From positions 310,001 to 374,000 of the forward strand of contig NZ_CALPBY010000001.1 of assembly GCF_943181405.1 (NCBI RefSeq): a stretch of DNA of 64,000 nucleotides, in the 5' to 3' direction. The position numbers and the translations under genes were made by a program. Under the pieces are notes generated by a model. It saw nothing but the letters and a program-made list of their open reading frames with translations, was not told the origin of the DNA and ran no database searches. The DNA comes from Cellulosimicrobium sp. Marseille-Q4280 (lineage in GTDB: Bacteria > Actinomycetota > Actinomycetes > Actinomycetales > Cellulomonadaceae). Of this stretch, positions 57,461 to 64,000 are shown piece by piece (the first letter of the stretch is position 1; each line of letters opens with the position of its first letter).

Positions 57461-60400
57461 GTGAGCACCGCCCTGTACCGCCGCTACCGGCCCGAGACCT
57501 TCGCCGAGGTGATCGGTCAGGACCACGTGACCGCGCCGCTCATGCAGGCGCTGCGCAGCGGCAGGGTGAACCACGCGTACCTCTTCTCGGGCCCGCGCGG
57601 CTGCGGCAAGACGACCAGCGCGCGCATCCTCGCGCGCACCCTCAACTGTGCGCAGAACACGCCCCAGACCCCGATCGACACCCCGTGCGGAGTGTGCCCG
57701 TCGTGCGTCGACCTCGCACGCGGCGGTCCGGGCAGCCTCGACGTCGTCGAGATCGACGCGGCCTCGCACGGCGGCGTCGACGACGCGCGCGACCTGCGCG
57801 AGCGCGCGACGTTCGCCCCGACGCGCGACCGGTACAAGATCTTCATCATCGACGAGGCGCACATGGTCTCGCCCGCCGGGTTCAACGCGCTGCTCAAGAT
57901 CGTCGAGGAGCCGCCGGAGCACATCAAGTTCGTCTTCGCGACGACGGAGCCCGACAAGGTCATCGGCACCATCCGCTCGCGCACCCACCACTACCCCTTC
58001 CGTCTGGTCCCGCCGGACGTGCTCGGCCCGTACCTCGAGGAGCTCTGCACCGCGGAGGGCGTGGGCGTCGGGTCGGGCGTCTTCCCGCTCGTCACGCGCG
58101 CGGGCGGCGGCAGCGTCCGCGACTCGCTGTCCGTCATGGACCAGCTCATCGCCGGCGCGGAGAACGGCCAGGTCGACTACGAGCGCGCCGTCGCGCTGCT
58201 CGGCTACACGCACGCCACGCTGCTCGACGACGTCGTGGACGCCCTCGCGGCGCGCGACGGCGCGAGCATCTTCCGCGTCGTCGACCAGGTCATCGCGACG
58301 GGGCACGAGCCGCGCCGCTTCGTCGAGGACGTCCTCGAGCGCCTGCGCGACCTCATCGTCATCGCCGTCTCCGGCGAGGAGGCGCAGGCCGTCCTGCGCG
58401 ACCACCCCGCCGACCAGCTCGCGCGCATGCGCACCCAGGCCCAGAACCTCGGGATGTCCGAGCTCTCGCGCGCCGCCGACCTCGTCAACGCAGCGCTCAC
58501 GGAGATGGCGGGCGCGACGTCCCCGCGGCTGCACCTCGAGCTGCTCGTCGCACGGCTCCTCCTGCCCGGCGCCGACGACGGCGCCGCGGGCTTCGCCGCC
58601 CGCCTCGACCGCCTCGAGCGCGGCGGCCTCGGTGCGGCACCCGCCGGCCCGGTCCCCGCCGCACCGGGCCCCGTCGTGTCCGGGCCGGTCGCCACCCTGC
58701 GTCCTGTGCCCGACGCCGCCGCGTCCGGGCCGGCGGTCTCCTCGCCGGAGCCCGGGCTCACCGGTGCCGCCGCCGTCCGTGCGGCGCTGCGCCCGGCCAG
58801 GGGAACCCTGCCTCCGCCTGCTGCGGCGACGTCGGCCCCCGCCCCGGCCGGCCCGACACCGGCCGCTGCCGTCGAGCAGCCCGGCCCCGTCGCGCAGGCC
58901 ACCCCCGTCGAGCAGCCCGGCTCCGTCGCGCAGGCCACCCCCGTGGAGCAGACCGACGCCGTCGAGCAGGCCACCCCCGTCGAGCAGGCCACCGCGCCGT
59001 CGCAGCCGACGGGCGAGGGCACGGCGACGACGCAGGCGCCGGAGGGCGATGCCGAGCGCGTCCCGGCCGAGCGCGCACCAGGTCGCGGAGCCGCGCACAT
59101 CCCGGCCGTCGAGGAGTCGGCGTCGGATGCGGAACCGACGGCGGAGCGGACGGACGAGCCCGCGGGTGCGCCGGCCGCCGAGCCGACGGAGGACCGGGCG
59201 GAAGGACGGGCGGAGCCTCCCGCCGAGGAGCCGACCGGAGCGTCGCCGGGAGCGGGTCCGGTAGAGCCGGCGGAGTCGCCGAGCGCGGCGCAGGCGGCCG
59301 CGCCCGCCGGGCAGCGCGAGGAGACGACGACCGCGGTCCCGTCGGGCGTGGCGTCCGGGGCACCGTCGATGACGACGGAGGAGCTGCGGCGGCGCTGGCC
59401 CGAGGTGCTCGAGACGCTGAGCTCGAGCCGCGCGACGTGGTCGCTCGTCAGCATGAACGCGCAGGTGGCGGAGCTGCACCCGGACGTGCTGTTCCTGGCG
59501 TTCCCGTCGCCGGGGCTCGCCCGGACGTTCTCGTCCTCGCGGCACACGGCGGCCGTCCAGGACGCCGTCTACCAGACGCTCGGTCTCCAGCTGCGGGTCG
59601 AGGCGCGCCTCGCCGAGGACGGTCATGGCCAGGGTCACGGAGGGGGCGGAGGCGGGGGCGGGGGCGGCTCGGCCCCCGTCGCCGGACCCGGGGATCCGGG
59701 GGGTGCCGCGGTGCCGGACCCGGGCGCAGATGTCGAGCCCGCGTCGTGGCCCGCTGACGACGCGGTCCCTGCGAACACCTCGCCGGGCGACGACGTCGCA
59801 CCACCGGCCGGCGTGTCCTCTCCCGCGCGGGCGAGCGCCGCCCCGGTGCTCGCGAGCTCGCCGGTGGGCTCCAGCAGCGCGGTGCTGGACGCCTCGCGCG
59901 GCGGAGCCGTGGCGCTGCAGGAGCGACCGGTCCACCAGGAGTCGTCCCCGTCACCTCGGGCCACGGTGATCGACGCGGCCGACGCGGCATGGCTCGCGGG
60001 CGCACCGGCGACGATCGCCGTGACGGCGCCGTCGGATGCCGCTGGATCCGTCGACCCGTCCTCGCTCGGCGCAGCGCCGTCGCGCGGAGCCGCGCCCTCA
60101 CCCGGTACGACGGCGCGCACCGCCGTCGCGGACGACCGGCCTGGTCCCTCGGGCGGCGCGGTCGATGCTGCCGACGAGGCGTGGCTGGCCGGTGCGTCGC
60201 TGTCCGAGCCACCCGCGGACCTCGACGACGGCCCGGAGCCGGAGCCGGTCGTCGAGCAGGAACGCCAGCGGCCCGCACCGGCGCCCGCGGCGGGGGAGAC
60301 GCCCCGGCAGGCCGCGGAGCGCCGCGAGGCGGAGCGCCGTGCCTCCGTCCGGGCGACGACGCCCGTGCGCGTCGCACCGGAGGACGACGCGCCCTCCGCC

Positions 60401-60502
60401 GACGACCCGGACATCGTCTCCACGGGTCTGGTCGGCGCGCAGCTCGTCGTGCGGCTCCTCGACGGCAAGATCGTCGAGGAGATCCAGGACCCGGGCGCCT
60501 GA
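57461..60502 (+). CDS. dnaX: DNA polymerase III subunit gamma/tau
   Basis: A 1013-residue clamp-loader subunit, long even for actinobacteria. Residues 1-370: STALYRRYRPETFAEVIGQ, Walker A GPRGCGKTTSARIL, four-Cys zinc site (CAQ...CGVCPSC), Walker B IFIIDEAHMVS, sensor 1 FATTEPDKV and the SVRDSLSVMDQL motif. Residues about 400-650 are Pro/Ala/Glu repeats such as VEQPGPVAQATP. A folded tau domain follows (about 650-720, ELRRRWPEVLETLSSSRATW), then poly-Gly and another disordered stretch, ending with VVRLLDGKIVEEIQDPGA. The GTG at 57461 is 7 nt after TAGAGT (leaderless). No A-rich frameshift site is seen. Confidence 0.95.
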   Translation: MSTALYRRYRPETFAEVIGQDHVTAPLMQALRSGRVNHAYLFSGPRGCGKTTSARILARTLNCAQNTPQTPIDTPCGVCPSCVDLARGGPGSLDVVEIDAASHGGVDDARDLRERATFAPTRDRYKIFIIDEAHMVSPAGFNALLKIVEEPPEHIKFVFATTEPDKVIGTIRSRTHHYPFRLVPPDVLGPYLEELCTAEGVGVGSGVFPLVTRAGGGSVRDSLSVMDQLIAGAENGQVDYERAVALLGYTHATLLDDVVDALAARDGASIFRVVDQVIATGHEPRRFVEDVLERLRDLIVIAVSGEEAQAVLRDHPADQLARMRTQAQNLGMSELSRAADLVNAALTEMAGATSPRLHLELLVARLLLPGADDGAAGFAARLDRLERGGLGAAPAGPVPAAPGPVVSGPVATLRPVPDAAASGPAVSSPEPGLTGAAAVRAALRPARGTLPPPAAATSAPAPAGPTPAAAVEQPGPVAQATPVEQPGSVAQATPVEQTDAVEQATPVEQATAPSQPTGEGTATTQAPEGDAERVPAERAPGRGAAHIPAVEESASDAEPTAERTDEPAGAPAAEPTEDRAEGRAEPPAEEPTGASPGAGPVEPAESPSAAQAAAPAGQREETTTAVPSGVASGAPSMTTEELRRRWPEVLETLSSSRATWSLVSMNAQVAELHPDVLFLAFPSPGLARTFSSSRHTAAVQDAVYQTLGLQLRVEARLAEDGHGQGHGGGGGGGGGGSAPVAGPGDPGGAAVPDPGADVEPASWPADDAVPANTSPGDDVAPPAGVSSPARASAAPVLASSPVGSSSAVLDASRGGAVALQERPVHQESSPSPRATVIDAADAAWLAGAPATIAVTAPSDAAGSVDPSSLGAAPSRGAAPSPGTTARTAVADDRPGPSGGAVDAADEAWLAGASLSEPPADLDDGPEPEPVVEQERQRPAPAPAAGETPRQAAERREAERRASVRATTPVRVAPEDDAPSADDPDIVSTGLVGAQLVVRLLDGKIVEEIQDPGA

Positions 60503-60504
60503 CC

Positions 60505-60933
60505 GTGCCGCGCGGTGCGCTGCACCACGTCGAGCTGTGGGTTCCCGACCTCTCCCGCGCGGAGCGGTCCTGGGGATGGCTGTTGACCGCGCTCGGCTAC
60601 GTGCCCTACCAGCGCTGGGAAGGCGGCCGGAGCTGGCGGCTCGGTCCGACGTACGTGGTCGTCGAGCAGAGCCCCGCCCTGGCTGCGGACGAGCACGACC
60701 GCACGCTGCCCGGCCTCAACCATCTGGCCTTCGACACCGGCTCGCGCAGCGACGTCGACGCTCTCGTGGCAGCGGCGGGCGAGCACGGGTGGGCGCTGCT
60801 CTTCGGCGACCGGCATCCGTTCGCGGGCGGTCCCGACCACTACGCCGCCTATCTCGAGGACACGGACGGCTTCGAGGTCGAGCTCGTCGCGACGTCCGGA
60901 GCGGCGGCCGGGCACGTCGGCGACGCCCCGTAG
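60505..60933 (+). CDS. VOC family protein
   Basis: A 142-residue vicinal-oxygen-chelate fold protein: GALHHVELWVPDLSRAERSW starts the first beta-alpha-beta module with the metal-ligand type His, GLNHLAFDTGSRSDVDALVA the second, and YAAYLEDTDGFEVELVA ends with the conserved Glu. Such proteins include glyoxalase/dioxygenase-like enzymes and resistance proteins; the reaction here is unknown. The GTG at 60505 lies 2 nt after the dnaX stop, and its stop codon is the TAG of the recR -10 box. Confidence 0.8.
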   Translation: MPRGALHHVELWVPDLSRAERSWGWLLTALGYVPYQRWEGGRSWRLGPTYVVVEQSPALAADEHDRTLPGLNHLAFDTGSRSDVDALVAAAGEHGWALLFGDRHPFAGGPDHYAAYLEDTDGFEVELVATSGAAAGHVGDAP

Positions 60934-60942
60934 GCTGGGGGA

Positions 60943-61542
60943 GTGTACGAAGGCGCTGTCCAGGACCTGATCGACGAGCTCGGCCGACTCCCCGGCGTCG
61001 GGCCCAAGAGCGCGCAGCGCATCGCGTTCCACCTCCTCGCGACCGACGCCGTGGACGTGCGGCGCCTCGTCGACGCGCTCACCGAGGTCAAGGCGCGCGT
61101 CCGGTTCTGCGACACGTGCGGGAACGTCGCCGAGTCCGAGCAGTGCCGCATCTGCGCCGACCCGCGGCGCTCGGTCGACGTGATCTGCGTCGTCGAGGAG
61201 CCCAAGGACGTCGTCGCGATCGAGCGCACGCGCGAGTTCCGCGGGAAGTACCACGTGCTCGGCGGCGCCATCAACCCGATCGAGAACGTCGGACCGGGTG
61301 ACCTGCGGATCGCGCAGCTCATGACGCGCCTCGCGGACGGGCAGGTCACGGAGGTCATCCTCGCGACCGACCCGAACGTCGAGGGCGAGGCCACCGCGAC
61401 CTACCTCGCGCGCATGCTCGGCCCGATGGGTCTGCGCGTGACTCGCCTCGCCTCCGGACTACCTGTCGGGGGAGACTTGGAGTACGCCGACGAGGTGACC
61501 CTCGGGCGGGCGTTCGAGGGACGTCGCCTGATCGGCGGCTGA
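60943..61542 (+). CDS. recR: Recombination protein RecR
   Basis: A 199-residue repair protein that loads RecA with RecO/RecF. Helix-hairpin-helix [20 protein letters not shown], Cys4 zinc finger C-DTC-...-C-RIC ([16 protein letters not shown]), Toprim motif [14 protein letters not shown] and [19 protein letters not shown] are all intact. The GTG at 60943 is 6 nt after TAGGCT, so it can be transcribed as a leaderless mRNA separately from dnaX. Confidence 0.97.
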   Translation: MYEGAVQDLIDELGRLPGVGPKSAQRIAFHLLATDAVDVRRLVDALTEVKARVRFCDTCGNVAESEQCRICADPRRSVDVICVVEEPKDVVAIERTREFRGKYHVLGGAINPIENVGPGDLRIAQLMTRLADGQVTEVILATDPNVEGEATATYLARMLGPMGLRVTRLASGLPVGGDLEYADEVTLGRAFEGRRLIGG

Positions 61543-61556
61543 CGGAAGGGACCGGC

Positions 61557-62126
61557 ATGGGCGAGATCCAGCACGACCCGGAGCTGCGCGAGATCGCCGA
61601 GGAGACGGCCGCGGAGGCCCGCGCGTACCTCACGACGACGGCACAGGTCGCCGCCGGCGCGACCCCGGGGGCGGTGCTCCCGCTGCTGCTCCTCGCGCTG
61701 TCCGACGTCCTGGCCGTCGGCGCACGGCTCGGGGCGATGGGCGACGTCGTGCCCGTCGAGCGGTTCGAGCCGGACGCCGGCCCGGACACCGACCTCGACC
61801 CGCTGCGCACCGCGCTGTCCCGGCTGTTCGACGGCTTCGACGACTACGTCGAGATCACGGACCCGCTCGTCGGCGCCGACGTCGGGGCGGCGTCGTTGTC
61901 CGGCGACCTGGCGTGCGTCGCCGAGTGCCTCGCGAAGGGCTTGCAGCACTTCGAGGCGGGACGCGAGCTCGAAGGGCTGTGGTGGTGGCAGTTCTCCTAC
62001 GTGTCGCTGTGGGGCGAGCGCGCCGCGAGCGGCCTGCGCGTCCTGCAGAGCGCCCTCGCCCACCTGCGGCTCGACGTCGAGGACGACGTCGCGGCAGAGG
62101 CGGAGTACGACGCCCTGCAGTCCTGA
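61557..62126 (+). CDS. DUF5063 domain protein
   Basis: A 189-residue cytosolic, acidic, mostly helical protein. It matches the DUF5063 proteins that follow recR in many actinobacteria: EIAEETAAEARAYLTTTAQV, GFDDYVEITDPL and WWWQFSYVSLWGERAASGLR are typical. Function unknown. It starts 14 nt after recR with GGAAGGGAC as ribosome binding site, so it is probably co-transcribed. Confidence 0.85.
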   Translation: MGEIQHDPELREIAEETAAEARAYLTTTAQVAAGATPGAVLPLLLLALSDVLAVGARLGAMGDVVPVERFEPDAGPDTDLDPLRTALSRLFDGFDDYVEITDPLVGADVGAASLSGDLACVAECLAKGLQHFEAGRELEGLWWWQFSYVSLWGERAASGLRVLQSALAHLRLDVEDDVAAEAEYDALQS

Positions 62127-62135
62127 CCGACCGGC

Positions 62136-62681
62136 TCAGGAGGCGTTCGCCTGGGCCTGCTCGTAGTGGTCGGCCAGACCGGCGAGGTAGGGCTCCCACT
62201 CGACGGTCGCGACGTCCCGCCCTTCGCGCACCGCGGTGAGCCGCTCGAGGTAGTACTCCCACCCCGGGCCGACGTTCCGGGCGTCGTCGGACGGGCCGAG
62301 CACCTGGCGGAACGTCAGCGTCGTGACGCCGTCCTCCTCGGCGAGGTCGAACGCGAGGTGCCAGGTCTGGTCCCCCATGGCGGTGTCCCCGGCGAACCGG
62401 TGCGGGGGCTCGCACCGCGTGATGCGGTACTCCTCGGGCTCGGGGTCGTCCCCCTCGGCGGTCATGAAGAACTGGACGCGGCCCGTCGAGGGGTCGCCCT
62501 CCCAGTACCCGATCCACCGGGCGAGCCGCTCCGGCTCGGTGAGGCTCGCCCACACGTCGGCGGCGGGGGCGCGGAACGTGCGCGTGACGACGAGCTCGGG
62601 GCCCGCCGGCCCGTGCTCGACCGTCCCGTGCGGCACGGGGCCCGTGGGGGCGGAGGGGGTCGGGGTCGTCGGGTCGCTCAT
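62136..62681 (-). CDS. SRPBCC/AHSA1-type protein
   Basis: A 181-residue START-like fold protein: ELVVTRTFRAPAADVWASLT (first strand and helix), PERLARWIGYWEGDP, then WHLAFDLAEEDGVTTLTFRQ and GWEYYLERLTAVREG. Such proteins bind hydrophobic ligands or chaperone partners and often sit with an ArsR gene, as here: its ATG overlaps the ArsR stop (ATGA). It has a 25-residue Pro/Thr N-terminal extension. Confidence 0.85.
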   Translation of the reverse strand: MSDPTTPTPSAPTGPVPHGTVEHGPAGPELVVTRTFRAPAADVWASLTEPERLARWIGYWEGDPSTGRVQFFMTAEGDDPEPEEYRITRCEPPHRFAGDTAMGDQTWHLAFDLAEEDGVTTLTFRQVLGPSDDARNVGPGWEYYLERLTAVREGRDVATVEWEPYLAGLADHYEQAQANAS

Positions 62682-63043
62682 GCGATCTCCTCGTGTCGGC
62701 CCGCGCCCGGCTCGGCGCGGCGCTCTCGGGTGGTGCGGCGGACCTCGAGGTCGAGGCCGTCGAGGGCTCGGGCAGGGACGGGTGGCACGACGCCGGCGAG
62801 GGCCGCGACGATCGCGCTCACGGGGGCGAGGGCGTCGGGGCGCAGCGAGTAGACGCGACGCCTCCCGTCGGGCACGACGGCGACGAGCCCGGCCTCGCGC
62901 AGGACCCGCAGGTGCCGGCTCACCCCCGGCCGGGAGACACCGGGCTGCGAGGCCGCGAGGTCGCCGGCCGACAGGTCTCCGCGGCGCAGCGCGAGGAGGA
63001 GATCCCGACGGACCGGGTCGGACAGGGCCTCGAACGCGTCCAC
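62678..63043 (-). CDS. ArsR family transcriptional regulator
   Basis: A 121-residue winged-helix repressor: DAFEALSDPVRRDLLLALRR, LSAGDLAASQPGVSRPGVSR (recognition helix with SRPGVSRHL) and the wing AVVPDGRRRVYSL. No cysteine metal site is seen, so it probably does not sense arsenic or other metals. The GTG at 63043 is 6 nt after TACGCT, and a 20-bp palindrome covers that -10 box. Operon with the AHSA1 gene. Confidence 0.87.
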   Translation of the reverse strand: MDAFEALSDPVRRDLLLALRRGDLSAGDLAASQPGVSRPGVSRHLRVLREAGLVAVVPDGRRRVYSLRPDALAPVSAIVAALAGVVPPVPARALDGLDLEVRRTTRERRAEPGAGRHEEIA

Positions 63044-63050
63044 CCACGAA

Positions 63051-63070
63051 GCGTAACCGATCGGTTACGC
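63051..63070. promoter_or_regulatory. 20-bp perfect palindrome, ArsR operator
   Basis: GCGTAACCGATCGGTTACGC, a perfect palindrome 7 nt upstream of the ArsR start. It covers the TACGCT -10 box, so the regulator probably represses its own operon. The divergent permease gene begins 57 nt away and could share the site. Confidence 0.7.
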
Positions 63071-63126
63071 GTTGTCAGTGGACCCGGTGGACACGGAGGA
63101 CGCTGACGCCGTGGTACCACTAGTGG

Positions 63127-63939
63127 GTGCTGCCAGCCTTCGTCCTCCCGTCCACCGGCGGGCTCGAGATCGACGGCCTGACGATCGCCCTCCTCGTGCT
63201 CGCCGCGCTCACGGCGGGATGGATCGACGCCGTGGTCGGCGGGGGCGGGCTGATCCAGCTCCCCGCGCTGCTGCTCGTCCCGGGCATCAGCCCGGTCCAG
63301 GCGCTCGCGACGAACAAGCTCGCGAGCATCATGGGCACGTCGGTCAGCGCGGCGACGTTCTACCGGCGCGTGGGTCCCGACCTGCGCACCGCCGGCCCGA
63401 TGGCGCTCGCCGCCCTGGTGGGCGCGATCGGGGGAGCGGCGCTCGCGTCCCGGATCCCGGCCGACCTGTTCACGCCGATCATCCTCGTCGTGCTCGTGGC
63501 CGTCGCCACCTACACGATCGCGAAGCCGAAGCTGGGCCACGCGACGAACCTGCGCTGGGAGGGCAACGGCCACCGGTGGGCCGCGGCGGGCATCGGGCTC
63601 GTCATCGGCACCTACGACGGCCTGCTCGGTCCTGGGACGGGCACCTTCTTCGTCATCTCGCTCGTGAGCATCCTGGGGTACGCGTTCCTGCCGGCGTCCG
63701 CGCTCGCGAAGATCGCGAACTTCGCGACCAATGCGGGCGCGCTGATCTTCTTCGTCCCGTACGGCGCGGTCCTGTGGGGGCTCGGCCTCCTGATGGGCGC
63801 GGCGAACCTGCTCGGCGCGTACGTCGGCGCGCGCATGGCGGTCGCGAAGGGGAGCGGGTTCGTCCGCGTCGTCTTCGTCGTCGTGGTCGGTGCGCTGATC
63901 CTCAAGCTCGGGTCCGACGTCGTGCGCGACCTGGTCTGA
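63127..63939 (+). CDS. TauE/SafE family sulfite exporter-type permease
   Basis: A 270-residue membrane protein with about eight helices in two repeats. ALTAGWIDAVVGGGGLIQLP (with the GGGG turn) and GTYDGLLGPGTGTFFVISLV, with SALAKIANFATNAGALIFF, are the paired motifs of TauE/SafE/YfcA proteins, which export sulfite, sulfoacetate or similar anions. The GTG at 63127 follows TACCAC by 6 nt. Substrate not known. Confidence 0.87.
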   Translation: MLPAFVLPSTGGLEIDGLTIALLVLAALTAGWIDAVVGGGGLIQLPALLLVPGISPVQALATNKLASIMGTSVSAATFYRRVGPDLRTAGPMALAALVGAIGGAALASRIPADLFTPIILVVLVAVATYTIAKPKLGHATNLRWEGNGHRWAAAGIGLVIGTYDGLLGPGTGTFFVISLVSILGYAFLPASALAKIANFATNAGALIFFVPYGAVLWGLGLLMGAANLLGAYVGARMAVAKGSGFVRVVFVVVVGALILKLGSDVVRDLV

Positions 63940-63949
63940 ACGCTCGCCC

Positions 63950-64000
63950 TCAGCGGCGGGTCGACTCGAGCGGGACGACGCGAGTGGGACGACGCGGGAG
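63950..64000 (-). CDS. Possible C-terminal end of a minus-strand gene
   Basis: A stop codon (TGA, complement of TCA at 63950-63952) ends an open minus-strand frame that runs to the window edge, coding TRVVPLESTRR at the end. Its convergent position 11 nt after the TauE gene is usual for a real gene end, but only 16 codons are visible, so this is uncertain. Confidence 0.3.
   Translation of the reverse strand, partial: LPRRPTRVVPLESTRR

Noticed and set aside
57461-60502. Programmed frameshift in dnaX
   Set aside because: No A-rich slippery heptamer is present in this GC-rich gene; only a single tau-like product is supported.

Overview
The window comes from a very high-GC actinobacterial chromosome. 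Codon use, GTG starts, many apparently leaderless genes (TANNNT box 6-7 nt before the start codon), a short SRP RNA next to tRNA-Ser and dnaX-recR, and sugar-polymer genes all suggest Micrococcales, most like Cellulosimicrobium/Cellulomonas relatives. The genus is my inference; no 16S gene is present. No CRISPR array, transposase, integrase or rRNA was seen.

Layout. 1-9.1 kb: RidA fragment, Nudix hydrolase, a lipid/aromatic catabolism block (thiolase, glutaryl-CoA-dehydrogenase-like enzyme, epoxide hydrolase, AraC regulator), an FMN-riboswitch-controlled RibM/PnuX riboflavin importer, a TetR gene and a MOSC protein. 9.1-19.7 kb: methyltransferase, an ECF importer (fused ATPases, EcfT, YkoE-like S subunit) behind a probable DtxR/IdeR iron box, a TetR-ABC exporter pair with three palindromic operators, and small enzymes. 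19.7-23 kb: a minus-strand operon of a SipW-type signal peptidase, an RCC1-propeller exported protein, a sortase-motif protein and a TasA/SipW-type exported protein. 24-29.4 kb: a processive GT2 beta-glycan synthase, an HlyD/Alg44-like adaptor and a GH81 beta-1,3-glucanase lipoprotein, a candidate beta-1,3-glucan (curdlan-like) exopolysaccharide locus; synthase and adaptor are fused in one frame, probably by a 1-nt frameshift. 29.5-32.6 kb: uracil permease, GNAT, LytR_C protein and a VapB-like protein.

32.7-42.7 kb is a potassium island: KdpE-type direct repeats, an extra 31-aa membrane peptide, kdpFABCDE and a convergent TrkH/KtrB gene. 42.8-45.1 kb holds a TetR-controlled ABC exporter. 45.3-53.3 kb is one 2675-residue LPXTG surface protein with repeats. 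53.3-64 kb carries a candidate small RNA, tRNA-Ser(GGA), SRP RNA, a cysteine-rich leader peptide before metQNI, dnaX, a VOC protein, recR, DUF5063, an ArsR/AHSA1 pair and a TauE-type permease.

Two families of dispersed palindromic repeats lie between genes; one copy has become part of the 5' coding sequence of the glucanase gene.
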